A stretch of 45,083 nt of DNA, from positions 1 to 45,083 of the forward strand of contig LJTN01000023.1 of NCBI GenBank assembly GCA_001303415.1, written 5' to 3'. Shown in pieces: positions 33,401 to 40,540 of this stretch. Each line of letters begins with the position of its first letter. Position 1 is the first letter of the stretch. The position numbers and the translations under genes are program-made. The notes beneath the pieces are model-generated. The model was not told where the DNA came from, did no database searches, and saw only the letters and a list, made by a program, of their open reading frames with translations. Source of the DNA: Myxococcales bacterium SG8_38 (lineage in GTDB: Bacteria; Myxococcota_A; Polyangia; Polyangiales; Houyiibacteriaceae).

Positions 33401-33576
33401 CCGTGTTGCTTCGCATCGCACGCGAACGCGGCGACCTGCCAGCGATGCGCGAGCAGGCCTCGGAGCTGATGAAGCTTCGAGGCTACGCGAATCACGTGCG
33501 TGCCGTGGTCGAGCGTGAGCTCGCGGCTTCCGGACTCAGCCTCGGGAGCGACCCCAGCGAGCTAGGGGTGCAATGA
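30451..33576 (+). CDS. SARP/BTAD-type regulator with AAA ATPase and TPR domains
   Basis: The 1041-residue protein has an N-terminal winged-helix segment (residues 18-105; 'QVLGPLAVLQNGEAARLPQSKKTRGLLAYL') and a BTAD helical domain (115-255). An AAA_16 ATPase follows with Walker A 'GESGVGKT' (317-324) and Walker B 'VLLIFDD' (416-422) plus 'LHWCDD'. The remaining 450 or so residues are TPR-like helices with no C-terminal LuxR helix. It is a cytoplasmic transcriptional regulator of the SARP/MalT-like STAND type. The start is TTG (30451, AAAGGA upstream), ATG (30469) or GTG (30487); the first is listed. It overlaps the next gene by ATGA. Confidence 0.86.
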   Translation: MTESRKMGEPPWVSVVAALQVQVLGPLAVLQNGEAARLPQSKKTRGLLAYLAITGRAHRRDRLCSLLWDVADDPRGALRWSLSKIRPLVDSGTKRCLRADRETVQLDLDDGSLDWRSVRRELASGVALIPSGRLLELASVFRGELLEGLDLLDFDEFTAWCAAEREHARKLQGQILQTLVERLEETPTEALPHARELVRIDPLNEEARARLIRLLALAGRRNEAQAQYESAARMLKELGAGPGGPLLAAWREVNSAAAMTREDAAPVSLSTPAPKESPVLKHRSEGLLVGRQDERARLVSLLDDAAHGSLKIFLLKGESGVGKTRLLTELSDQARRRGCTVFEATAYEAEAGRPYGPWIDALRRLPEEVIANADRPALAPLLPELGESDADSHSRDRLFGAVVDVIAARATEEEPVLLIFDDLHWCDDATAELLHYVARMSLARPVLIVLGARDGELIDNESAMRVLRSFRRDGLIDEHLLLPLTEQEVAVLVQEMDSAADPAEVFALSGGNALLARELAQAALRKGESVPRSLKELVGDRLARLAPEAGDVLRWSAVLGPTFDVSRLTELVSLELDPLMTALTELERHALLESSSTATGTYAFHHALVHRVVYSEISEPRRKLMHLRIARLLEDRNDPDGTIALELAHHASVGGDAAMAARACVVAGNRCLRVFANAEAYTHARRGLRLVEELPDPERLKLRIELEQVSLGAHWPKDAETEARRIEALAEHALDAGCAEHARLGFTLVSYLRWYEGAVGEAHRASLRAEFASRGADDEDRVIGIAEAGRCLVILERDLAQAEALLLEARALTERSGRSAWAVFDGIGLLRLHAGALEEAKGAFEQAWALARKDGNRLQEFMALEHLVTVCIHRREEDEACDYARELAIIGEKLREGSERPLGRAMLALCRYRKDDVDYRRALDDALQALREVDAKQRLAFALTQAATIESERGELESAAARAREAADLGQVLQQPSETALARAVLLRIARERGDLPAMREQASELMKLRGYANHVRAVVERELAASGLSLGSDPSELGVQ

Positions 33577-33830
33577 TGGCGCGTGTGATCGTGGAAAGGG
33601 CATTCGACCAGCCGGCATCCTTCGCGGACATCCAGGCTCGAGAAGACCAGTTTGCTTGGTGCCTCGAGCAACACCGGGTCAAATTCATCCGAAGCTACTT
33701 CTCGAAAGATCGGCGGCGGATGATTTGCGAATACGAGGCGCCGGACGCCGAGACGGTACGTGAAGTTCAACGCACCGCCTCGATGCCGTTCGAGCGCATT
33801 TGGACCGCAGAAGCATTCGAGTGGGAGTAG
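33573..33830 (+). CDS. DUF4242 small protein, coupled to the regulator
   Basis: This 85-residue protein of the same family as the one at 30155-30400 has 'ARVIVERAFDQPASFADIQAREDQFAWCLEQHRVKFIRSYFSKDRR' and 'RMICEYEAPDAETVREVQRTA'. The ATG at 33573 overlaps the regulator's TGA (ATGA), and a second ATG at 33576 gives MARV; either could be used. Translational coupling to the giant regulator suggests a functional partner, for example a ligand sensor or modulator. No metal or small-molecule ligand is proven here. Confidence 0.8.
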   Translation: MMARVIVERAFDQPASFADIQAREDQFAWCLEQHRVKFIRSYFSKDRRRMICEYEAPDAETVREVQRTASMPFERIWTAEAFEWE

Positions 33831-33845
33831 CGCACCGCGACCGGG

Positions 33846-34757
33846 TCACGGCGTCGCATCGACGCGCAAGCCCATCTGCTGCGGCCTCGGAGCATGAGCG
33901 GCGAAGTGATCGCGCAGCGCGGCGTTGAGCTCTGCGGCCTTCTGAAAGGTCACGCCATGCCCGGCGTCGTCGAATCGAAGAACCCGCGCATTCGGAAGGC
34001 GGGCTGCGAGGCGATCCGTCTGGCTCGGCCGAATCAGAATGTCCTTGCCGGGACGGACCAAGAGCGTGGGCGTCAGAATCTGCCACAGCCGGGGCTCCGT
34101 GGAATGTCTCCAGACGGCCGAGAGCTGACCGACCACCGTTCGAAATGCGGGAGGTCTACCCAGACGCACGCTCATGTGCTCCCGTAAGAGGTCACGGTCG
34201 ATCGACCGGAGAAACGCGTCGGGATAGAGCAACCGTGGCAGGGATCTCCTGCGCGCATTGGGTCCGCCAAAGAGACCCTTCAAGAAGAGCCGCATCCCCT
34301 TGGGCGTCGGCCAGGACGCGATGGGCGCTCCACCATGGGTCGCTATCAAGGTCAGGCTTTGGCAGCGTTCTTGCGACCGAAGCGCCAGCTCCTGCGCGAT
34401 CATGCCTCCCATCGACACACCGACGACGTGCGCGCTGTCCCAGCCGAGTCCGTCCAGAATCCGGAGCGCATCCTCGGCCATCGCGGGCATGGTTCGGAAA
34501 AGAAGTCCCCGGTCACTATCACCCACCCCGAGATGATCGTAGTAGCAACACTCGTGATCCTTCTGAAGGTCATCGGTCTGCGGCGTCCAGACATCCCCGG
34601 GCATGCCAAAGCCCATGACCAAGAGAACCCGAGGACCGCTTCGCCCGAATACGCGATATGCAAGCCGCGGCGAAGACTCGGTCAACGAGACACTCAAAGA
34701 TCCGCTCCGGACGCTGCCACTGACCTTACCCTCGACACCGCGCCTCACTCTGCCCAC
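33846..34757 (-). CDS. Alpha/beta hydrolase
   Basis: The protein of about 303 residues has 'PRVLLVMGFGMPGDVW' (oxyanion hole) and the nucleophile elbow 'VVGVSMGGMIAQELALRS'. The acid lies in 'LLVRPGKDILIRPSQTDRL' and the His in 'RFDDAGHGVTFQKAAELNAAL'. The motif layout is that of the canonical hydrolase, epoxide-hydrolase and esterase superfamily. It has no signal peptide. The GTG start at 34757 leaves a 15-residue, weakly conserved leader, so the start may lie further downstream. It is convergent with the DUF4242 gene. The substrate is unknown. Confidence 0.8.
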   Translation of the reverse strand: MGRVRRGVEGKVSGSVRSGSLSVSLTESSPRLAYRVFGRSGPRVLLVMGFGMPGDVWTPQTDDLQKDHECCYYDHLGVGDSDRGLLFRTMPAMAEDALRILDGLGWDSAHVVGVSMGGMIAQELALRSQERCQSLTLIATHGGAPIASWPTPKGMRLFLKGLFGGPNARRRSLPRLLYPDAFLRSIDRDLLREHMSVRLGRPPAFRTVVGQLSAVWRHSTEPRLWQILTPTLLVRPGKDILIRPSQTDRLAARLPNARVLRFDDAGHGVTFQKAAELNAALRDHFAAHAPRPQQMGLRVDATP

Positions 34758-34804
34758 AATCCGCCGCTCGCGTCAAACCAGACATAAGCTATCCTCCGCC
34801 GGCC

Positions 34805-36211
34805 ATGTCCTCGAGCTTCTTTGACGACGTCAACCATTACTTCGACGCGGCCCGTCGGTACACCGACGTTCCCCAAGGCATTCTCGAACAGATTCGGGCC
34901 TGCAACGCGGTCTACCGCATGCGGTTCCCGGTGCGGCAGGATGACGGCTCAGTCGTGGTCGTGAGGGGGTACCGCGCAGAGCACAGTCACCACCGCCTAC
35001 CCACCAAAGGCGGGATTCGCTACGCGCTCGACGTTTCGCAAAACGAGGTCATGGCGCTCGCCGCCTTGATGACCTACAAGTGCGCCGTCGTCGACGTACC
35101 CTTCGGCGGCGCCAAAGGCGGCGTATGCGTCGATCCCCGAACCGAGTCGCCTTCCTTTCTCGAGCGTGTAACTCGGCGATATACGAGCGAGCTCATTCGG
35201 AAGCGGTTCATCGGTCCCGACGTGGATGTGCCCGCGCCCGACGTTGGCACCGGCGAGCGGGAGATGGGATGGATCGCCGACACCTACAAGGCGCAAGGGC
35301 CCGATACCTTGAATTGGCTCGCCTGCGTCACCGGAAAAGCCCTCGCCATGCACGGGGTCGGCGGGCGCCGTGAGGCGACGGGGCTCGGCGCAGTCCTCGC
35401 TCTCGATCTCTTCCTCTCGGAACGAGAGGACGTAAAGCCCCTGGGGCTCGGGACTGGCATCGCGGGGAAGCGGATCATCGTATCGGGACTCGGCAAAGTG
35501 GGGCTTCATGCGGCGCTCGCAGCAATCGAGCGGGATGCCATCGTCGTAGGCGTATCCGTGAGCGATGGCGCCCTCTACGACGAGGGCGGGTTGGACGTCG
35601 AGTCGGTGCTGCGGCATCGAACCGAAACGGGGTCGCTCCGGGGCATCGCGGGTGCGCAATTTTTCGCCGATCCGGATACGATTCTCGAGCGACCTTGCGA
35701 CATCCTCATTCCCGCGGCCCTCGAGCATCAGATCACGTCCGAAAACGCGTCTCGACTGAAAACGAAGCTCATCGTCGAGGCGGCGAACGGGCCGATTACT
35801 CCGGAGGCAGACTCCATCCTGCGAAACGCGGGCGTCACGATAGTCCCCGACATCTATGCAAACGCGGGCGGCGTGGTGGTGTCTTACTTCGAGTGGATCA
35901 AGAACTTGTCCCACATCAGCTTCGAGCGGATGACCCGTCGCTACCAGCAGATCGCCAATAACCGCTTGCTCGACGTGATCACGCGTCTCACCGGCAAGCC
36001 GCTTCCGCCCGAAGATGCCGCGGTGCTCTCGCGAGCTCCCAACGAGATCGACTTCGTGCGAACCGCGCTCGAAAACACGATGGCTATCTCCTACGAAAAG
36101 GTGCGTGAGCCCTGGAAACGAAGATCGCTTCCCGACCTTCGTACCTCGGCGTACTTGATGTCCATCGAAAGCATCGCCAATTCGTATGCGCTAGACGGCA
36201 TCTTTCCTTAG
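34805..36211 (+). CDS. Glutamate dehydrogenase-type enzyme, second copy
   Basis: The 468-residue member of the Glu/Leu/Phe/Val dehydrogenase superfamily has 'YRAEHSHHRLPTKGGIRYALDV' (substrate Lys), 'MALAALMTYKCAVVDVPFGGAKGG' (catalytic Lys), the Rossmann segment 'GKRIIVSGLGKVGLHAALAAIERDAIVVGV' and 'VPDIYANAGGVVVSYFEWIKNLSHISFERM'. It is longer than the 378-residue relative at 19685 and shows little identity with it beyond family motifs. It lies outside the stress operon and is probably monocistronic. Its stop codon overlaps the convergent esterase stop by 4 bp (36208-36211). Confidence 0.9.
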   Translation: MSSSFFDDVNHYFDAARRYTDVPQGILEQIRACNAVYRMRFPVRQDDGSVVVVRGYRAEHSHHRLPTKGGIRYALDVSQNEVMALAALMTYKCAVVDVPFGGAKGGVCVDPRTESPSFLERVTRRYTSELIRKRFIGPDVDVPAPDVGTGEREMGWIADTYKAQGPDTLNWLACVTGKALAMHGVGGRREATGLGAVLALDLFLSEREDVKPLGLGTGIAGKRIIVSGLGKVGLHAALAAIERDAIVVGVSVSDGALYDEGGLDVESVLRHRTETGSLRGIAGAQFFADPDTILERPCDILIPAALEHQITSENASRLKTKLIVEAANGPITPEADSILRNAGVTIVPDIYANAGGVVVSYFEWIKNLSHISFERMTRRYQQIANNRLLDVITRLTGKPLPPEDAAVLSRAPNEIDFVRTALENTMAISYEKVREPWKRRSLPDLRTSAYLMSIESIANSYALDGIFP

Positions 36212-37116
36212 AAAGCGTGTTGTTTCCGTGTGATGAACGCGGCGATTTCGCGCATGGCTCGGTCGGCAGCTTCGAGGATTCCCGCGTGGGATTGAAAGTC
36301 GTGCCAGAAGCCCTCGTAGATGCGAAGCGTGACGTCGACGCCGGATTCTCGGCATCGTGCAGCAAGGCGAGTCGAGTCATCGACCAGCACCTCGTCGCTT
36401 CCCGCCTGAATCAAGATTGGCGGCAGGCCTCGGTGAGGCGCGAAAAGCGGTGAGCAGGCGGGAGTCTCGGGATCGAGACCTCCGAGATACGTCGAAGCGC
36501 ACTGTCGCGACCAGCTGGGTCTGATCATCGGATCGATCCGCGCGTTGTGACGCATCGAATCGGAGCTCCCGGTGAGATCGAGCCAGGGCGAGAGGAGCAC
36601 GATCGAAGCAGGCGGGGGAAGCTCGGAGTCACGAATGCGAAGGGCGGTTGCAAGCGCAAGCCCGCCGCCCGCAGAATCACCGGCCACCGTCACCTGATCG
36701 GACGAAAGACCTCGATCGAGAAGCCACCGGTATGCATGAAGCGCATCGTCGAGCGCAGCCGGGTGGGGATGCTCCGGCGCGAGGCGGTAGCTCGGCGCAT
36801 AGACCGTGGCATTCGCAGCCACGGCGAGATGCGTGATCGGCCCAAGATGGGTGCCCCAGCTCCCGACGCAGTAACCTCCCCCGTGAAGGTAAAGCACCGT
36901 GCGCTCGGGCGCCCCTCCGCGCGGCCGTGCGCACAGCGACGAAAGCCCTGCCATGTCGATCACGTCCCTCGAGCAGCGCCGCGACGGAAGGTTGGCCCCA
37001 GACACGATCCGCAACCAGACCCGCTGAAACCAGAAGGGAAATGGAGGCCCCAAGAACGGCTTCACAGTCAAGCGGATGAGCGCACGGATGAGTCTCGGAG
37101 GAAGTCGGATCGCCAT
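36208..37116 (-). CDS. Hormone-sensitive-lipase-type esterase
   Basis: The 302-residue enzyme has the HSL signature 'TVLYLHGGGYCVGSW' (HGGG oxyanion hole) and the nucleophile 'VTVAGDSAGGGLALA'. The acid is in 'LIQAGSDEVLVDDSTRLAARCRE' and the His in 'IYEGFWHDFQSH'. It is a carboxylesterase or lipase of the alpha/beta-hydrolase_3 class, hydrolysing short to medium acyl esters. The N-terminus is amphipathic (LPPRLIRALIRLTVKPFL), a likely membrane-association helix. It lies 77 bp downstream of the D-aminoacylase gene, which begins the same leftward unit. Confidence 0.88.
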   Translation of the reverse strand: MAIRLPPRLIRALIRLTVKPFLGPPFPFWFQRVWLRIVSGANLPSRRCSRDVIDMAGLSSLCARPRGGAPERTVLYLHGGGYCVGSWGTHLGPITHLAVAANATVYAPSYRLAPEHPHPAALDDALHAYRWLLDRGLSSDQVTVAGDSAGGGLALATALRIRDSELPPPASIVLLSPWLDLTGSSDSMRHNARIDPMIRPSWSRQCASTYLGGLDPETPACSPLFAPHRGLPPILIQAGSDEVLVDDSTRLAARCRESGVDVTLRIYEGFWHDFQSHAGILEAADRAMREIAAFITRKQHAF

Positions 37117-37193
37117 GGTGTGTCCGGTTCTTGCAGGCGAGTCGGAGGAAGGTCAATGGGCATCGTGGTTCGGGGATTGAAATACTGCCGCCG

Positions 37194-38804
37194 TCAGAAG
37201 ACGAGCACTTGTCCCGTCTCGCGACGGTCTTGGATCTCGCCGTCCTGCAGGATGGCATGGCCGTTCACGAATACATGGTCGATTCCCGTCGGCGCGGCAT
37301 CGCCCGTTTCGTTCGTGCGATCCGTGACGCGCTGCCAATCGAAGACTACGACGTCGGCGGCCTGGCCCTCCTCGATTCGTCCCCGGTCGTGCAGGCGGAA
37401 TCGCGACGCGGCTGCGCCCGTCATCTTGTGCACGGCGGCTTCGAGCGAGAGGTTGCCCCGCTCCCGAGCCTTTCGAAGGAACCGCGGGAAGGTGCCGAAA
37501 GCGGCTGGATTCTGATGTCCGCCTGGCTCGGGCCATGAATCGGAAGAGAAAATCGATGCGGGATGCTGCATCAGGCGATCGATGATCGCTTCGTTGTAGT
37601 AGTCGTGGAAGAGCACGCGTGCTTCGGCATTGCTCTTGTCGAGGATGTCGAGGAGCGTGTCGAAGTTGGACTTTCCAACCCGCCCAGCAATGTCGGGAAG
37701 TAAGCGACCGTTGTGCTGCTCGTACTCGGGGCAGCTCGCATTGGTGATCTGCATCTGGGGATAGCCGAAGCCGACGAGCCGGAATCCAATCTCGGCTTCG
37801 GCGCGAAGGCGCGCCCGAGCCAGAGGGCTTCGCAGCGCGCCGGGCATTCGGGCCATGAACCACTCGGGAAGAAGCGTGTTGAGCAGCGTGGCTCCGCACC
37901 GGTATGGAAACATGTCGAAGCAAACATCGACCCCCTCGCCGATCGCGCGGTCGAACAAATCGATCGCTTCGTCTACGGTCTTCCACGTCCGGGAGCCGAC
38001 GAAGATCAAGTGGGAGAACTGAAGCCGGACCCCGGTGCTGCGCGCGAGGCCGAGCATGTCATCGATTGCTTTCAGATTGTGCGGCCGCCCGAAAGGGATC
38101 ATCGGATAGGTCCCGGAAAACGACGAATAGGCCTTGGCATGGACCGTCAGGAGCTTGCCGCGCTTTTCGACCAACCGGGCCACCTCCTCGAGCTCCCGCA
38201 TCTCGGCAAACACCCCAGGCTTGTACTGGAGCCCGAGCGAGACACCCGCGGCCCCCTCGCTCATGGCCTCATCGAGCAGATCCAACATCTGCGCGTGCTC
38301 GGCATGGCTCAAGCGTCGAGCTTCGAAGCCGGTCAGCGACGTTCGTGCGGACCCGTGTCCCACGAGATGGACGAAATTCTGCGTCAGCCCTTTGCTTTCC
38401 AAAACGCCCCGGTATTCGGCGAAGCGATTCCAGTCGAAGTGCTCGTGCCCCGCCTTGAAGAGCGAACGCTCCAGAAGCCCGCGATGCTTCGTCTGAGGAG
38501 CAAAGCCGAATGGGCTGAATCCGCAGTTTCCGGCTACGAAGGTGGTCACTCCCTGCGCCGTGAAGGAATCGAAGTGACGCGGATCGTCGCTCGCGGCAAA
38601 AAAGTCCATGTGTGAATGCGCATCGATGAATCCCGGGGCGATGACGCGTCCACTACAGTCGACAGGCCTGCCGGCGCCCTCGGGAACCTCTCCCACTTTC
38701 TCGATGCAGCCGTTGCGCAGGAGCACGCTGCCGGGACGCGGCGCCGCGCCGGTACCGTCGACGATGAGGCCGCTGCGAAGAATAGCTGGGTCGTCGTGGG
38801 CCAT
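37194..38804 (-). CDS. D-aminoacylase/N-acyl-D-amino-acid deacylase-type amidohydrolase
   Basis: The 536-residue metal-dependent amidohydrolase has 'GRVIAPGFIDAHSHMDFFA' (HxH zinc motif with HSHMD), 'GVTTFVAGNCGFSPFGF', 'GKLLTVHAKAYS', and the C-terminal 'LEAAVHKMTGAAASRFRLHDRGRIEEGQAADVVVFD'. The last two are typical of the N-acyl-D-amino-acid deacylase subgroup. It cleaves N-acylated D-amino acids to free acid and D-amino acid in characterised members. There is no signal peptide, so it acts in the cytoplasm. It is divergent from the AAA_28 protein gene. Confidence 0.85.
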   Translation of the reverse strand: MAHDDPAILRSGLIVDGTGAAPRPGSVLLRNGCIEKVGEVPEGAGRPVDCSGRVIAPGFIDAHSHMDFFAASDDPRHFDSFTAQGVTTFVAGNCGFSPFGFAPQTKHRGLLERSLFKAGHEHFDWNRFAEYRGVLESKGLTQNFVHLVGHGSARTSLTGFEARRLSHAEHAQMLDLLDEAMSEGAAGVSLGLQYKPGVFAEMRELEEVARLVEKRGKLLTVHAKAYSSFSGTYPMIPFGRPHNLKAIDDMLGLARSTGVRLQFSHLIFVGSRTWKTVDEAIDLFDRAIGEGVDVCFDMFPYRCGATLLNTLLPEWFMARMPGALRSPLARARLRAEAEIGFRLVGFGYPQMQITNASCPEYEQHNGRLLPDIAGRVGKSNFDTLLDILDKSNAEARVLFHDYYNEAIIDRLMQHPASIFSSDSWPEPGGHQNPAAFGTFPRFLRKARERGNLSLEAAVHKMTGAAASRFRLHDRGRIEEGQAADVVVFDWQRVTDRTNETGDAAPTGIDHVFVNGHAILQDGEIQDRRETGQVLVF

Positions 38805-38894
38805 GAGCTAGCGCTGTCGATACCATTGCCGGGGAGCCTTCGACAAAGGCTTTCGCCGTGCATCGATCTCCCCGAATCGGCTATCGTTGTCGCC

Positions 38895-39509
38895 ATGAAG
38901 TCATCGGGGAGGAACCATTTTCGAATCGTGCTGACCGGCGGCCCCGGAGGCGGCAAGACGACGGCGGCCGATCTATTTCGGCGGGAGATCGGAGAGAAGG
39001 TCGTCATCGTGCCGGAAACGGCTACGATGCTGTTCGTTGGCGGCTTTCCCCGCCTTGGCGAGTGGGAGGCGCGAGCCGCGACCCAGCGGGCCATCTTCCA
39101 CGCGCAGGTAGCCCTCGAAGACATTCAAGGCTCGCACTACCCGAACCGCATTCTGCTCTGCGACAGGGGAACCATCGATGGCGCTGCGTTTTGGCCGAAG
39201 GAAGCGCCGAAGGGATTCTTCGAGTCGCTCGCCACCACGGTCGACGAGCAGCTCGCCCGCTACGACGCCGTCATCTTCTTCGAGTCCGCGGCGGTCGGGG
39301 ACATCGCGATCGAGGGAGGCAACCCGGCCCGGACGGAAACGAACGAAGAGGCCCGCCAGCTCGACATGCGCCTTCGGGAAGTGTGGTCAGAACACCCCAA
39401 TTTCCACTTCATTCCCCACAGGGGCTCGTTTTTTTCCAAGCTCGAAGACGGCCTGGCACAGCTCCAGCGCATCGTCGACGACAACGGCCTACTCCAACGG
39501 CCCTCTTAA
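38895..39509 (+). CDS. AAA_28-type small NTPase/kinase-like protein
   Basis: The 204-residue P-loop protein has Walker A 'VLTGGPGGGKTTAADLF' (residues ~11-22), 'EKVVIVPETATMLFVGGFPRLGEWEARAATQRAIF', 'ILLCDRGTIDGAAFWP' and a lid-type region with several Arg. Related AAA_28 proteins resemble thymidylate or nucleoside kinases and a family of ATPases in eukaryotes (TTD14-like). The substrate is not known. The ATG at 38895 follows a short 90-bp divergent region with the aminoacylase. The longer frame from 38616 is rejected, as it runs antisense over the aminoacylase. Confidence 0.78.
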   Translation: MKSSGRNHFRIVLTGGPGGGKTTAADLFRREIGEKVVIVPETATMLFVGGFPRLGEWEARAATQRAIFHAQVALEDIQGSHYPNRILLCDRGTIDGAAFWPKEAPKGFFESLATTVDEQLARYDAVIFFESAAVGDIAIEGGNPARTETNEEARQLDMRLREVWSEHPNFHFIPHRGSFFSKLEDGLAQLQRIVDDNGLLQRPS

Positions 39510-39545
39510 AATGGCCTGCGTAACCCATTCATAATAAACCCCCGG

Positions 39546-40373
39546 ATGATGGGGATGTTTCGTTGGTTCGATTCGCCGGGCCCGGCCATTCGAGCGGGCC
39601 TTCTCGCAATTCCACTCGCGGTGGTCGCAGCGCCGGGCTGCATCAGTCAGATGAAAGCCGACATCGCGGCCAACCAGGCACGGCTCGATGATCTCGAACG
39701 AGATCTCGAGGCCAAGCGCAAGGAGCTCGAGGAAGCGCTGGCCGAGGCCAGCCGCGTCTTGCGGCGCAACAGCGCCGACCAAGGACTGCAGATTGAACAG
39801 ATCCAGCAACGGCTGGCCGTCATGGAGGGCCAGATTGCCGAGCTGAGAAATGAGACCATCGGGGCAACGCAGGCGCAGGCACAGCGAAGCATCGAGCTGC
39901 AACGCCGGCTCGGCGACGTGGCACGCGCGGCGGGCATGGATGTGCCGCTCGATCCAGAAGATGTTCCCGAAAGCAAGAGCGCCCATTGGGATGCGCTCAC
40001 CAAGGCCTATCGGATCAATCAGCATTCCTACGCGCGTGCGCTCGCGCGAGCCTACGTCGAACGGTATCCGAAGGACGAGCATGCCGACAACGCGCAGTAC
40101 ATGATCGGCTCCAGCTATCTAAAGCAGGGCCAGGCCGCGGCCGCGCTCGGCGAGTTCCAGAAGGTGTTGTCGAACTACCGAAAAGGCGACGCGCTCGACG
40201 AGACGTTGTTCGACATGTCGCAAGCGTTTCTCCAGGTGAGGTCGTGCAACGACGCCGGCACCGCCCTCAAGGCGCTTCTGAAGAACCACAAGAATTCACC
40301 CTTGTTCGAGCAAGCCAGACAAGAGCTTCGCAAGGTGCGCGAGCTCGGTCCGGCCGACTGCGACGATCGATAG
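39546..40373 (+). CDS. CpoB/YbgF-like lipoprotein
   Basis: The protein of about 275 residues has a lipoprotein signal ('IRAGLLAIPLAVVAAPGC'). A long N-terminal coiled coil follows ('QARLDDLERDLEAKRKELEEALAEASRVL' and onward). C-terminal TPR-like repeats are present ('YARALARAYVERYPKDEHADNAQYMIGSSYLKQGQAAAALGEFQKVLSNY'). This is the architecture of the Tol-Pal partner CpoB/YbgF, which links Tol-Pal to septal peptidoglycan synthesis. The start is ATGATG at 39546 or 39549. It lies opposite the TolB/TolA/TolR run, separated by a DUF3604 gene, instead of in its usual place right after pal. Confidence 0.72.
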   Translation: MMGMFRWFDSPGPAIRAGLLAIPLAVVAAPGCISQMKADIAANQARLDDLERDLEAKRKELEEALAEASRVLRRNSADQGLQIEQIQQRLAVMEGQIAELRNETIGATQAQAQRSIELQRRLGDVARAAGMDVPLDPEDVPESKSAHWDALTKAYRINQHSYARALARAYVERYPKDEHADNAQYMIGSSYLKQGQAAAALGEFQKVLSNYRKGDALDETLFDMSQAFLQVRSCNDAGTALKALLKNHKNSPLFEQARQELRKVRELGPADCDDR

Positions 40374-40376
40374 CCT

Positions 40377-40540
40377 CTGGACCGAGTACACCTTGAAATG
40401 ATTCGATGATGGGAGCCTCAGGGCGTCGAGGCGGCCGTTGCGAAGACGAAGGACTGCTGCGTACATTCGAGGATGAGCGGCGGGCGAATCGGCGTCTTGA
40501 GGCTTCGAGGGCGGATCAGTTCAGGGTGTACTCGGTCTAG
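40377..40540. repeat. Inverted repeat with 21-bp arms, about 164 bp overall
   Basis: The left arm, 40377-40397 (CTGGACCGAGTACACCTTGA plus A), and the reverse complement of the right arm, 40520-40540, match at 19 of 21 positions, enclosing 122 bp. The right arm overlaps the TAG stop of the DUF3604 gene. The core GACCGAGT is shared with the palindrome at 23493-23516. It could be a MITE-like element or a long hairpin at convergent 3' ends. I see no convincing target-site duplication and no gene inside. Confidence 0.65.

Noticed and set aside
37713-38615. 300-residue frame on the plus strand
   Set aside because: It is antisense to the amidohydrolase and shows no recognisable domain.
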